NCBI GenBank assembly: GCA_013396635.1
Contig: WBMW01005300.1
Location: 1 to 64,000, forward strand
Direction of reading: 5' to 3'
Source: Penelope pileata
Lineage: Eukaryota; Chordata; Aves; Galliformes; Cracidae
Length of the DNA stretch: 64,000 nt
Position numbers and translations under genes: made by a program. The notes under the pieces were generated by a model. The model ran no database searches and had not been told where the DNA came from. It worked only from the letters and a program-made list of their open reading frames with translations. Each line of letters opens with the position of its first letter. The first letter of the stretch is position 1. Below, in pieces: positions 51,001-62,134 of this stretch.

Positions 51001-54000
51001 TCACTGCCTTTTCAACACTACATATTATCACCCTCTCTTTGGTGAGGGGATAACCAAGTTCAGCTGAAAAATTACACATTTTGGTTAGAACACATGAATA
51101 GGAATATCAAGTAGCACTGCGTATTTCACAAGTTTCAACTCAGCTAACTCAGTTCTTTTGCTCCTGAAAGCACAGCAAGAGACTCAGAGACACTACCAAG
51201 CACTTAATTCTGTTACGAGCATTCCAGCACTCACTCGGCGTATTTGTAGTGCCATTCTCCTGTGACTGAATCCTGATCAAACAGCTTGCACGTCCACTCT
51301 TCACCCTTAAGCTTCCTCTCTTTGGCACTCTTTCTCTGAGCTTCCTCCAGAACGTATTTCTCCTGAGTAGCTTCTGTTTGGTCTTTATTATTTATTGCTT
51401 TAGTCACTTGTTGCCAAAGCCTGAGAAATGAGCAATATCAAGGGTAACAATGTGGTTAACAGAAATAATTGAAAACATTTCCTTAGTTACAGGCTCAGTA
51501 GTGGGATTAACCTCTAAGCAGAATACCACTGCATTGCAATATAACTTATCTACATTTCCAACAAGACCTTTTTTGATTGTAAGGCTTTCAAACAGCCAGC
51601 TTGTATTTAACAGTACTGCTTTGTTGTTTTACAGGTCACTATCAGCAAACATGGGAAGGAAAGAAACCACCAGCCACTGGCTAGTGGTCATAATTTGGAG
51701 AAGATAATGAGTTCTGTTCTGTCAGAATAATCATACGTGCTTCTAAAGTGAACTTACTTCTCTGACTCAAAGTCATCTTGCTCTTCAAACTTCACGGTGT
51801 ATCTAGGTAATCTACGCTGCTTGATATCAGATGTTGGGTTCCAGAATGTCTCTGACACGTCTGTCTTCTTGTCCCTAATAGTAACTTCACTGTCCTGTAA
51901 TGTAAGTAATTCAGTGACACTAAATGTAACAAACTCAAATAGTGCCACAATGATGCAAATGGAAGGAATCACATTTTATTTTGCAGCAAAAATTCATTTT
52001 ATTTCAGATACACGCAGTTAAGAATATATGCTAATTTCAAAATTAAATTTCTGCACTCTGCACTGGTTCTAACTCAGAACAGAGAGGCAATGGGACTATC
52101 ACCATGTCCAACAATGGTGCCAGTGTCATCCCACCAGAACTAAAACAAATTTATACATTTCACGCTGATGCCGTAATAATTCCTCGTAGTACTAACATGT
52201 ATATTAACATGTATATTAAACATGTATAAACATGTATTAAACATGTATATTATATATGTATATTAAGTATAACATGTATATTAAAACATTTTATAAGTTA
52301 AAAAGTATTTTTGTCAGGAACTAGTCAAACATACTCAACTCTTTCATCTTTAAGGGTTGCAAGTAACAGCATGTTGACTACAGTCGTTCTTGATAACTAT
52401 TTAACCATGACAAGATACTTTCAATTGTGATAAAAGTGATATTTACTCAATTCCTGTTATTGAGGAGTCTTTTTTGTAACTAGGTGCTATTTTCACCTGC
52501 TTTAACTCAGCCAGAACTTACACAATACTGTCACTCACTACTTACCCAGTGACCCTCCAAAAAAGCCAGAACTTCTTTGCCAAGCTTAATTTTCCCTGAT
52601 ATTTGATTAACATTGTCGTTGTTACCTAAAAATGGCTGCAAAACAAAACCAAAAATGCTTCCATGTTTATTTTAATAAAATTATATTTGCATACATGTTG
52701 AGTGTCAAGGAATAAAATGCATTTACTAAATCTGATGTAAGCAGCCCTGATTGCTTTCAGTATTACAGCTTCTGCCTAATAATGCCAGAAATAAGATGTT
52801 CTCTCTGTATGTTCTCAAAACCTTTGGAGATAGGGACAGGATATTCTCAGCAAGATACAAAATACTTGAGCTGTGGATTGGATCACCGAATACTTTCTCT
52901 GTTCTTGCACACTTTACCAGACATGCACAGTTGACACCACTGGAAATGAGACAGACCGTTACTTCCTCCTGCCACCCCTACAGCTAAGTTGCTCTTAAGA
53001 TTCACCCAACTAGCCGTGTGTGAGCACTGCGATGGAAACGTCCTTATGACCAGAGATAAAGACAGAGCTGTAAGTTTTGGTCAAGATCTTTGGATCCAGA
53101 AGTATACATTAAATAAAGGGATAACAATATCATTCCATTTTCTTTTCCTAATCACTGTTCACTACATACACATAGCCGGATACATGGCAATACCAACATT
53201 CCTCAGTTTCCAAAGACAATTCCATATTAAAGAAAAAGAAATTAGATTATATCTAAGGTGTGACCTGATAATACATACATTTTAATATTATGATGCTCAT
53301 TCTCATGCCCACTCGCAGCATTTACTAACCTTGAGTTTGAATTCAATTGTTGCACTGTAGCCAGTTTTTTCACAGGTGATGTTAACTGTGCCCCCAAGCT
53401 CTAAGGTCATTGTGCCATAAAGAATTCCTGCAAGAAAGGAGAGCCAACATGAAAATTTGTAACTGGACAGAAAAGAAAACCTAAGTTCCTTGGGCCCCAT
53501 TCTGTGAGTAAAAACACCTCTGCCAGAGGAAAAAGAGAAAGCAATAGCTCAATTTATTTTCTTTTTAGATGACTTTTCCTAATTATGAGCATAATATTTC
53601 TGCCAAGTAAGATAACTCAAACAGAAACAAGAACATCCAAATGAATTACATAAGCAGGAAAAACGGTTTACAAATGAGAAAATAACTCTATGAAGAAGAA
53701 GTAGGTACAGTGAAGACAATCATGTACGACCTATACCTGACAACACTGATCACTGCTCTAAAAATTTTTGGAAGCAAAAAGGTTGATAACATGTAGTACA
53801 CTTTTCTTTCCACAATCATCGTCTTTCCCCTGCAATCCAGCATTTGAAACATTGAATATAGTTTACATACAATATGTGGATATATGTTTTTCAGCATGCA
53901 CATTTTATCTCCCTGCATATTCTTCCACCTTTCTCCCTCAGTATCAGCATTACTAGTCATACTAGTTCTTCTTCCTGTTTGTTTTGGATCTATGTATATA

Positions 54001-57000
54001 TGTTGGGCACTTTTTACTTCTAAAGCATTTTTGTCACTAAAGCCATACCAAAAAGAAAAAAAAAGCTGACAATATTAAAAACATCCACATAGATGTGTAG
54101 AATAGAAAGAGAAGAGCCTACCAAACTAGTAGAAAGTAGAAGGTAGAAAATGCAGCAATGCTGCCATTTATTTTGTACAACTGCCAACCTTCTGGAAAGG
54201 AACTACTGACTAGTTTCACATAGTGAAACTAAAGACAAAAGGTCATGACTTACACCAAAATCAGACAGTCAGGTGTAGATACTCCATTGACCTTCATGTT
54301 TCCAACAAGAAAATATTGGAGGAGCTCAAAAATATTCTTTAGAAAAGAAAGCAACTCAAACAATAAATTACTGTCATGTAATGACAGACAGTTATATATA
54401 TGCTCTTAATAGTTATGAAAAAAAAATTACCATGTCAAAACCTGATGATTGCTTAAATAATACTTTTTCTCCTGGAAAGTAGACAGGAGCCTAGAGCCAC
54501 CACTGTTGCCTGTATTCAGAAAACTTTACTCAGATGACAAACTCAAATCTGACTCAGAATAACAAATCCTACCTTTACAATGAGCATATGGCATAGTCAT
54601 TACATAATCTTCTCCCCTGTTTAGGAATGTTAGTCGTCCTTCTCCATCTAGTATGGCAGATAATGAATTCCCTGAAATTCAAACAGAGAAACACGTTTCA
54701 CACCCTGCAAGACAACAGTCAACATTTCTTAATAATTGAGAAACAGAATTAAGATCATCATCCTACTCAGCACTGCAATCTATCCTGCCTAGTAAAGCCA
54801 CTATAATCACAGCATCACCAATTAAAAATTTAAACACTGAAAAGTAGAAATTAAAATCTGAAGACCAGTAGTAAAAACTTTATAAGGCAAGTATAATACA
54901 ATGATAAAAACCCTGATTCTTCTAAAAGCTTTCCTTCATCCACAAAACACAGTCCATTTGCACTAATTTTACACTCCTCAATAAAAGTACAACCAAACAA
55001 AACTCTCCCCAAAGCCCCAAAACATTGCTTACCATAAAATTTTGATTTGGCCAGAATGCTACCACTAAGGCAAAAACCATCCTTGCGGTTGCTAACATAG
55101 AAGGCAGATATTGGAGGATGATGGGATACCTGTTGAAAAAACACACAATTGAGAAAAAAACATGCAACATAGTATAAATCTTGAACTAAGAAAGACAGAA
55201 GGCAAAATTCAAGTTGCACATAACAGAATAAAATTATTATATAAGATCATAGAATATCTCATGTTGGAAGGGACCCACAAGAATCACTGAGTGCAACTCC
55301 TGGCTCCACGTAGGACCACCCAAAATTCAAATCCTGTCTGAGAGTATAGTCCAAATGTGACTTTAATCTTTAGAGAGAAAGATCAAGCAAATACTTTCAC
55401 TGAATTTGAAGAGTTAAGAAAACTAGCATCGGACTTTTCCTGGAGAAAGACAGAACAAAAATGCTAGAAACACCTTTCTCTCTGCTTCTCTAAGAACTAC
55501 GCTCATCAGGAGAGTTTTTAGGATACTACACACACGTAAACACATTTTCTGATACTGCCACATCATTTGTCTAGTACAAAAACAACTAACACATTTATTT
55601 TTCTTAAAAATATTTATACTGGTTATGGCAGCTACCTGTTCTGCAATGTAAAAAGTCTTGCTATTTGTCCTTGGATGAATCCACATGCAGCGGAAAGTCT
55701 CACCAAGTATAGGATTGTACGGCTTTTTCAGTCCCTGCACAGAAACAGAACAGACAGTAACCATATCATGCAGGTAGAAAACTCACAGAATAGTTTGTCA
55801 GTGTGTCACAGAAAGAGAGAGGAGGAAAAAATAAAACAAAAAGCATAATACATATGCTAAAGCACATTGTCTCGATTTCATCATTTGAATATTACGCTCA
55901 GTAAGCAGTCTCATCTTTCAATACTATTTCCCACCAACATGTTTACAGAGAACACTTAGTATAAAGCTAACCGAAATAGTTGAAATATTACTCCTCCAAA
56001 CACACAATGCTATCACTGAAGAATGGTAAACAAAGAAATTGATCAACTTTAGGTCAAAATGTTTAATTACATTTCTACTTCACGGGGAAAAAAAAAAGTT
56101 GTGCATAGCCTACTTTAAGCATGGCTAGGGACCTAACTGGTCCATGATGCATTTACATAAATAATGAAAACTTAACCTTGCTTTAGATAAAATGCTTAAC
56201 AACATAATTAAACAAAACCTCCAGTACCCCCCCAAGCCTTCCAACTAGACACAACTTCTATAGACAAAATGATAGGTAAAAGGACACCTTTGGCTTTTTG
56301 TAGAATCCAGACAAATACCACTTCACTACTTTTTTCATGCGGTTGTACGCGTTCTCTTCAAGAGCAGCTCTATGAAACAAACAGAAAGCACAGATTGAAT
56401 ATCAGCATTGTCTCAAGTACAACACACTATCCATCCTTGTTATATATCTTATACCCAGGAGCTGACTAAAGCAGAAGTTTTGTGATTTCCAGTATTATAA
56501 AACTTTCAGCCTGAGTGCATCAAATAAAGCTTTCAAAGAATCACCCGAACATGGAAATAAAATGAAAAAAAAATCAAAACCACCTTTTCCAAAATCAAGT
56601 CTGGCCTGGTATGTTCCATCCCCACTGAGGTTCTTCTATTTACAAAAGAGATGGCTCTAGAGAACTGGTATACTCATGCACAGAACTCAAAGTTACATAT
56701 CTCAATTCACAGTATTTAATTAATTGGCTTTCTTTGAGCAGGTAAATACATTTTAAATCTGAATGGAATTCAGCAATTTTTTTTTAAAGACCTCTTGCTG
56801 TTCTACCATCATAAATATGCATCCAAAAGAAGAAAAAAAACAAACTAATTTTAAGAAGTCTACTAACCGGTTGCCAAAAGATGCAACAGAAATGTTTGCA
56901 ACACAATTTCTAACAAAAGAGTAGACAGACTTCAAGAGGTACCAGGCAAGCTCTTAGGTTGGTAATTTTCAGAAAGCAAGGACATTTGATGACTGATACA

Positions 57001-60000
57001 TTGCCAGACAAGCATTCAGACTAAGCAGTCTATGATGGCATTCAAGTAGACCAGACCAAATAACAAAGAGTTCAGTATTTTACTGGTTTCTCATTTGAGC
57101 TTAAAAAATGTAAAGAGCAAAAACCAGCGATAGGATTGACTCACTCGGACAGGAAGTCTGCATGGTAGTAGTAATCAGACAGCTTGTCAAGGAAAGACCG
57201 AGGTTCCAAGATAAACGTAGGCAGTACGACCTTGGACAAGTCCATTCCTGGACGGACTTGCTTCAGCAGTGTCCAGATCAGACTTTTGTTTTCTTCTGAC
57301 ACTACTTCAGTCTGAGCAGCCTCCCCTGCCTAGGATAAACGAAAAACTGTTTACAGAAAGGAGAGAGAAAATAATCCTCCAAGAGACAGTTCAACACATT
57401 CTAATGATGAAGCAAGAATGGAAAAACGTATACTCAAAATGAAGCACTCAGAGGAAGAAAAAAACCTTTTCTAAATATAATACTTATTTAATTCAGGATA
57501 CTAGATTTACTGTTTAGCATTAAAAATTACATTTCTTTTTATTAGCCCTAAAACAGAAAAAATTGAGATAGAGTATTGTTCAAAAATCCTTCCTTAGCTC
57601 TTCCCTAGGCACCGAGTACATGTTCACTCTACTTGCATTTCCGCCACCATGAAGCTATCACATCTATGCTTTTCACTACCTTGACCAGTCAACAGTATCA
57701 GTAGTTTTCCTCAGAGAAAACCACTACATAGGGACCGGTGAGCAAAACCAGCAGCCACACCCCAATATGCTCCTTTCGGTACATGGGGAGGAAAGATAAT
57801 CTTCCTTATAGTTTCTGAAATGAAAAACGGGGGCTATAGGAAAAACATTCCCCTTTCCAGAACAGTTCTAAAATGCACATAAAATGGATTTATTGCTAAC
57901 TTGAACTCCTCAGCTTTCCTCAAGCTGTTGCTTCTTCAAGAAACAATCCCCAAAAGCAACAAAGCACAAAGTTTCTATGTCCAGCAGGTATATAAAAAAT
58001 AAGCAAAATCCCTCACAGTTAGCACTTGAGAAAAAGAGATTTGTGAGAAACTTCATCTCAATTTCTGTTACAAAGACTTTTGGTAGTATTATAGCAAGGA
58101 AAACATACCAATCCCTCTCACATTTGGCTGTGCTGGTGTGTAAGACTACCTGCAGAAGTGGAACAGTAACTTTGGGAATCGTAATAGAATGCAAGGGGAA
58201 CACTGAAAACATAGCAAGCCTTTCGCTGAATTCTGCAAACCTCAGGGCTAGTTAACTTCTCTCTTGCAGTAGAAAAAGAGGTGTCGGCTTGCACTAAAAT
58301 CTTCAACTTGAAGATTTTTACTTTAATAAAAAAACAGAAATAGTAACAAGGGGCAGACATAGCCAACTTCTGCTGCAGGTGGCCCTTTCAAAAGAAGCGC
58401 CTTCTCTCTGAGAAATATCCCAAATAATCTTTAAGAAAGAGATCATGATCTCCTAGGTAATCTTATCTCTTAGAAGAGCAGAAGTGGTGTAGCAGAGCAG
58501 AACACAGATGGACAGAATTTTTTCCCTCCATGTTACTGAAAATACAAGAGCCAATTCTGCAATACAGTTGTCAAATACAGCACATCCTCCGAACTATCAA
58601 CTTTACATTTGGCAAAGGGGCCCCCTCACTACATAAAAAGCACTCATACCTCCCCAAGTTCTTCATGACTTTGTTCTAAGTAAGTAGTTTCTTTGATATC
58701 AATTGGTTCCGGATCAACGTAAGAATCATCTTGTCGCTCCGATGTGTCACTATCGCTTTCCTCGCTTTTCCCCAATCCATCGTTATCAGACTCATCATGT
58801 TCATGATCATTTTCCTTATCAGATTTGTCAGAGTACATATCCTGGTCTTTAAACTGATGTCTTTCAATTTCACTGTCATTTAACCTACAAAAGATAAAAG
58901 CTAAATGAATCTTCAGCTTCACACAATAATGCCATGTTTCCGAACTCAGATCCTCACAAAAAATACAATAAATTAAGTGCCAGTATCTACCCGGGTCTGG
59001 CAGCAACATTGAACTTGCTTTACTGGAAATACAGAGGATGCAGTGTTGTCACTGAACTGGTAAAATGCACAAAGTACAGTTAACTATTATATTCTCAGAC
59101 TATGAGTAATGAGGTGGGGAAGAGACTCTCTGCTGAGGATGAAGAAAGATAAAACGAATTTTATAACTGAAGTGATACTTCACACAAGGAACTAATTGGT
59201 AGGTACAGAACATCACCTCCTCTCCCACATTAAGGCAATGTAAGTAAATACTGATTTTTAACTCCTTATTAACTGCTGAACATGCTTCCTTCTCCAGGTT
59301 GCGCAGTTGTACACCTTCCCAGAAAGACCGAGGCACCCTCTGCTGTGGTATTGTAAAAAACGTGAAAGGCTACTTCTTGGCTGAAGGTAAAATCGCTTTC
59401 ATGTTTTCTCCCTCTTCTGCTAACCCCTTTAAAACTATGCCTGCAGTTTTTGTTCTTAGATAAACACACTGAGCACTTACAATATGCTACATCCAAAGAT
59501 CTACTTAATTAAACTATTAGTGTTAATGAGACGCAACAGTTGTAGCTAATTGCTGTGATTGTAATCTGGGCCAGCTGATGATATTAAACTATTATGCATG
59601 ACTACAGATCTCCAGCTGAATTGTACACAGCACTTTTACTGCTTCCATGAGATAGCGGAAGGAGCAAAACTGTACCTGGCCAAAACACCACTTTGTCATC
59701 TGGCTAGGGCCTTGAATCTGAGCTGGAGGCAACACTTTGCCTTTTCTCAGTGTTTCTCAGACTAGCTATGCCAGCAAGAATTGCATTTCTTCCTGTGCAG
59801 GCCTGTACTTCTGTCTCAAATACAGCAGTATAAAAGTCCTGCCCACCTGGAACAGACATGGGCAGCTAAATCTTCACATGTGAGGGATTATTCAAAACAA
59901 ATTCATGTCAATCTGAAAGTATATTGAACTGGTGGGATTAGTGAGAAAAATTGTGCAAAGCTTCAGACCCAATTATTTCAAATTAAGGACTAAATCTTTT

Positions 60001-62134
60001 ATATTTTTCTGACGCACTTCGATGCCACAATTGGAAGTGTTCGAAAGCACCATTCATTCACCACGCTTGTTTCGTAATGTATTTTCAGGAAAGCTCATGC
60101 TCCCAAAAATTTGGGTGAGAGCATTTATTGAAATGAACAGGGAGTTACCCAAGGGCACTCAGACATCTGACACCTGGTAATAACAGGTGATTTCAATTTT
60201 TGATCTGTTTAATTTAATGGGCTGTCTGAAGCATTATTGATTCATTTGACGATTCAAAGCTGAGATATATTAAAGACATTTAAAGAAAATCAGCATATTC
60301 CTATCTACGTACTTTTACAACAAGAACTGAACTTTTTTTTCAGGTGAAGCAAACAAGAGAGACCAACTTCAGGATACAAAAAATCAAACTTTAACAGTTC
60401 AACTGAGTACTTAAACTTACTGAAGTAATACTCAACTTTGAGTTCCTTAGGCCAAAACGCCCTCTGTATCTGCATTGCTCAAAAAATGAAGTGAAAAAAA
60501 AAAAAGAGATTTATTTCATTTTATCCATGGATAAAAACACAGTGACATAGATTAGTGTGGAGCAACTGGAACTGCAAAGAGAGATCCTCCTCTTGGAGTT
60601 CTGTAGTTATCACTACAAGCTTCTGTCAGAAAAAACAATGAGGTTTAGTAATTAATTTACTTACGGTAAGTTTTCTCCACTGTTTAAGTTGTTAGCACGA
60701 AGCAGGCCATAGAGAGAGACATGAGCACTGTCGCCTGAAGAGTTCAAATCATGCTCTTTACCTTCCCTAATCATTGTACGTTTAAGCAGACCTGAACATT
60801 TCAAAGCCAGCTCCAACGCATCCATCCAACACCTGCCTAAAGACAAATTTATTGTTAGTCTAAAATTAGGGATTTAACTAAACTGTACAACTCCAGTTTC
60901 CTAATTTCACAACCCTTTCAAGTCCGTGTATGCTGCCTTCAAAGACGTGCTTCAGAGCTGTTCCAAGTTACGTGCGCTGGATTTTTATAATCTGGTGGGG
61001 ACATAACAACAACTCACAACTACCGAGCTCTGGTACAGGAGAAGGTTCAGAGCAGGCCAAGCAAGGTAAATGATTCAGTTAGAGCATAGTCTAGCATTTC
61101 TTCCTTAATGCAAGTACGGCTTCATCAAGGCCCTATCTGTTGAATTCCTCCAAAGTTGCCTGCAGCCTTGCTGCGCACTTCTGAAGACTATGGAACTGCA
61201 TCGCTCGGCAGAACTTGCTACTATAATACAATTACAAATGCAAGAGGAGCTATAATGATAGCACATAAAAATCGGTTCAATATTGGACATTCCAATACTT
61301 AAAAGAAAAGATTACGTGTTCTTTTCACATCTCATTTATTCATTTCCCTGTATATAATCCATTTTCCACTTGTAATGGTTTTTCATAAACAATAAAAAAT
61401 AAAACTATTTAAAATATAGCATTGAAGACAGTATAAATTTACACTTAAGGGTGATTAGAATGAATAATCCAAAAATGTTACTTCTATTTCTCTTCAATAC
61501 ACTGCATTTTAAAATAATTATATAATTATTTGAAGGAAAATAAGAATCCTACTTTTAAGGTCTTCAAGGGTGTGCTTAATTGATCAGTAGAAGGAAAGCA
61601 GCTGCCAAGAAGATTAAACAGCAGTCTTAAATTTTGTTTTTATTTTGTAGCCTTTCAAGATGGTTGTATCAATATTAACCACACCACGTCCCCTAAGTGA
61701 TGGTGTTAAAAACATGGATTTTGAGGGAATTTTTACTTCTAGAACTTTGCAGAACTGCTGTACTTCAAAATATACAACTGTTTTCATTGGAAAGAAAGTG
61801 TGCCCACGTTAGCATTTAAGAAAGTAACAAGCTGCCAGGAGCTCAACGACAATTTCTTCAATTCAACGTTACCCTTGAATAAACACGAAAAGCTGCTAGT
61901 ACCAACACAACTGAACGCACTAAGTTAAGGAAGACCCTTCTCAAGCAAGGAACTGCAATCACAATGCTGTAACAGACAGGAAGATAACTGAAGCAATTTC
62001 TAATAACAGGCTGCTCTCACTGTGGAAAAATACTGAAATGTCTATTTACCATCTGATTCTGAAGCGGCTCGGATGATCAAATAACTGCTGGGTAGTGGCT
62101 GAGTTATAGACCCAACTGCTTCACCTTTCGGACC
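47908..62134 (-). CDS. OSBPL8: OSBPL8 (ORP8), 16 coding exons, C-terminal 665 residues
   Basis: ORP8 is an ER-anchored oxysterol-binding-related protein that exchanges phosphatidylserine for PI4P at ER-plasma membrane contacts. Coding exons in transcript order: 62134-62050, 60836-60665, 58884-58650, 57329-57145, 56369-56288, 55734-55636, 55129-55033, 54671-54573, 53427-53330, 52635-52546, 51894-51758, 51420-51235, 49621-49534, 49132-49030, 48420-48315, 48043-47908. All introns are GT-AG, phases agree, and the sum is 1,998 nt. Local residues 1-70 are the C-terminal half of the PH domain (RCWMDALELAL). Residues 86-175 are an acidic Ser/Asp/Glu linker. Residues about 180-520 are the lipid-binding ORD with LKKPYNPILGE and the family signature EQVSHHPP. 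Residues about 545-620 are a basic, Ser-rich tail, and about 645-664 are a hydrophobic anchor ending FLFK. Human ORP8 is 889 residues, so about 225 N-terminal residues lie beyond the window. The tail anchor separates ORP5/ORP8 from other ORPs, and the neighbour BBS10 supports OSBPL8 over OSBPL5. Confidence 0.96.
48315..48420 (-). CDS. OSBPL8: OSBPL8 exon: tail helix before membrane anchor
   Basis: This 106-nt exon encodes QLMKHNTRIRKKGADLGELQ and SAIESIKETQEDIK, a predicted amphipathic or coiled-coil helix. The acceptor is TTTTCTAG and the donor GTACTG. Confidence 0.92.
48858..48880 (+). repeat. Poly-T run in an OSBPL8 intron
   Basis: An almost pure run of about 19 T lies in the intron between exons at 49,030 and 48,420. 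Confidence 0.85.
49030..49132 (-). CDS. OSBPL8: OSBPL8 exon: basic and Ser-rich tail
   Basis: This 103-nt exon encodes VSVPKIKRKPTSQKKGECGF and SSPEPDNQDSSGSE. SPEPD followed by SSGSE is also found in the mammalian ORP8 tail. The donor is GTAGG. Confidence 0.92.
49534..49621 (-). CDS. OSBPL8: OSBPL8 exon: end of ORD (TRPWDPLNDMIQFEKDG)
   Basis: This 88-nt exon encodes TRPWDPLNDMIQFEKDGTIQ and TKVRHRTPM. It closes the conserved ORP core. The acceptor is TTTTGTTTAG and the donor GTATGT. Confidence 0.95.
51235..51420 (-). CDS. OSBPL8: OSBPL8 exon: ORD C-terminal helices
   Basis: This 186-nt exon encodes LWQQVTKAINNKDQTEATQE, a charged helix with EEAQRKSAKERKLK, and WTCKLFDQDSVTGEWHYKYA. The donor is GTGAGT. 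Confidence 0.95.
51758..51894 (-). CDS. OSBPL8: OSBPL8 exon: ORD
   Basis: This 137-nt exon encodes DSEVTIRDKKTDVSETFWNP, then TSDIKQRRLPRYTVKFEEQD and DFESE. The acceptor is TTACATTACAG and the donor GTAAGT. Confidence 0.95.
52193..52288 (+). repeat. ACATGTATATTA tandem AT-rich repeat in an OSBPL8 intron
   Basis: About seven imperfect 10-14 bp units are built on ACATGT plus ATATTAA. They are internally palindromic (ACATGT, TATATA). The array lies in the intron between exons at 52,546 and 51,894. Confidence 0.85.
52546..52635 (-). CDS. OSBPL8: OSBPL8 exon: ORD
   Basis: This 90-nt, phase 0 exon encodes PFLGNNDNVNQISGKIKLGK and EVLAFLEGHW. The donor is GTAAG. Confidence 0.94.
53330..53427 (-). 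CDS. OSBPL8: OSBPL8 exon: ORD
   Basis: This 98-nt exon encodes ILYGTMTLELGGTVNITC followed by EKTGYSATIEFKLK, which are barrel strands of the ORD. The acceptor is TTCTTGCAG and the donor GTTAGT. Confidence 0.94.
54573..54671 (-). CDS. OSBPL8: OSBPL8 exon: ORD
   Basis: This 99-nt exon encodes NSLSAILDGEGRLTFLNRGE and then DYVMTMPYAHCK, part of the ORD beta-barrel. The donor is GTAGG. Confidence 0.94.
55033..55129 (-). CDS. OSBPL8: OSBPL8 exon: ORD signature VSHHPP
   Basis: This 97-nt exon begins VSHHPPISAFYVSNRKDGF. The paired histidines are the PI4P headgroup contacts known in the ORP family. The acceptor is TTTCAACAG. Confidence 0.96.
55246..55357 (-). mobile_element. CR1 LINE 3'-end fragment inside an OSBPL8 intron
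   Basis: The plus strand reads ATCATAGAATATCTCATGTT, then GGAAGGGACCCACAAGAATC, GTGCAACTCCTGGCTCC and GAGAGTATAGTCCAAATG. This is the reverse complement of a CR1 3' end. In transcript terms it is in sense orientation, in the intron between the LKKPYNP and VSHHPP exons. It is the only clear CR1 in the OSBPL8 portion. Confidence 0.85.
55636..55734 (-). CDS. OSBPL8: OSBPL8 exon: ORD (LKKPYNPILGE...AEQ)
   Basis: This 99-nt, phase 0 exon carries the ORP core motif LKKPYNPILGETFRCMW. It ends with AEQ, the first part of the ORP signature EQVSHHPP. Confidence 0.96.
56288..56369 (-). CDS. OSBPL8: OSBPL8 exon: ORD (MKKVVKWYLSGFYKKPK)
   Basis: This 82-nt exon encodes AALEENAYNRMKKVVKWYLS followed by GFYKKPK. 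It joins the next exon to form the ORP motif KPKGLKKPYNPILGE. Confidence 0.95.
57145..57329 (-). CDS. OSBPL8: OSBPL8 exon: start of ORD
   Basis: This 185-nt exon encodes SLIWTLLKQVRPGMDLSKVV and then LPTFILEPRSFLDKLSDYYY. That is the lid and entry region of the ORP lipid-binding domain. The donor is GTGAGT. Confidence 0.95.
58650..58884 (-). CDS. OSBPL8: OSBPL8 exon: acidic linker between PH and ORD
   Basis: This 235-nt exon begins LNDSEIERHQFKDQDMYSDK and is packed with Asp, Glu and Ser. It ends YLEQSHEELGE. It is low complexity but in frame with both neighbours, and its charge suggests a disordered, phosphorylatable linker. Confidence 0.93.
60665..60836 (-). CDS. OSBPL8: OSBPL8 exon: PH domain end (RCWMDALELAL)
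   Basis: This 172-nt exon contains the conserved C-terminal PH helix Trp (RCWMDALELALKCSGLLK). It then has a Ser/Asn-rich stretch ending GENLP. The donor is GTAAGT. Confidence 0.93.
62050..62134 (-). CDS. OSBPL8: OSBPL8 exon: PH domain, C-terminal half begins
   Basis: This is the first exon visible here. It is 85 nt, starts in phase 0 with GPKGEAVGSITQPL and continues SSYLIIRAASESD. The acceptor is TTTTAAG and the donor GTAAAT. The preceding PH exon is not within the last 1.9 kb of the window. Confidence 0.93.
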
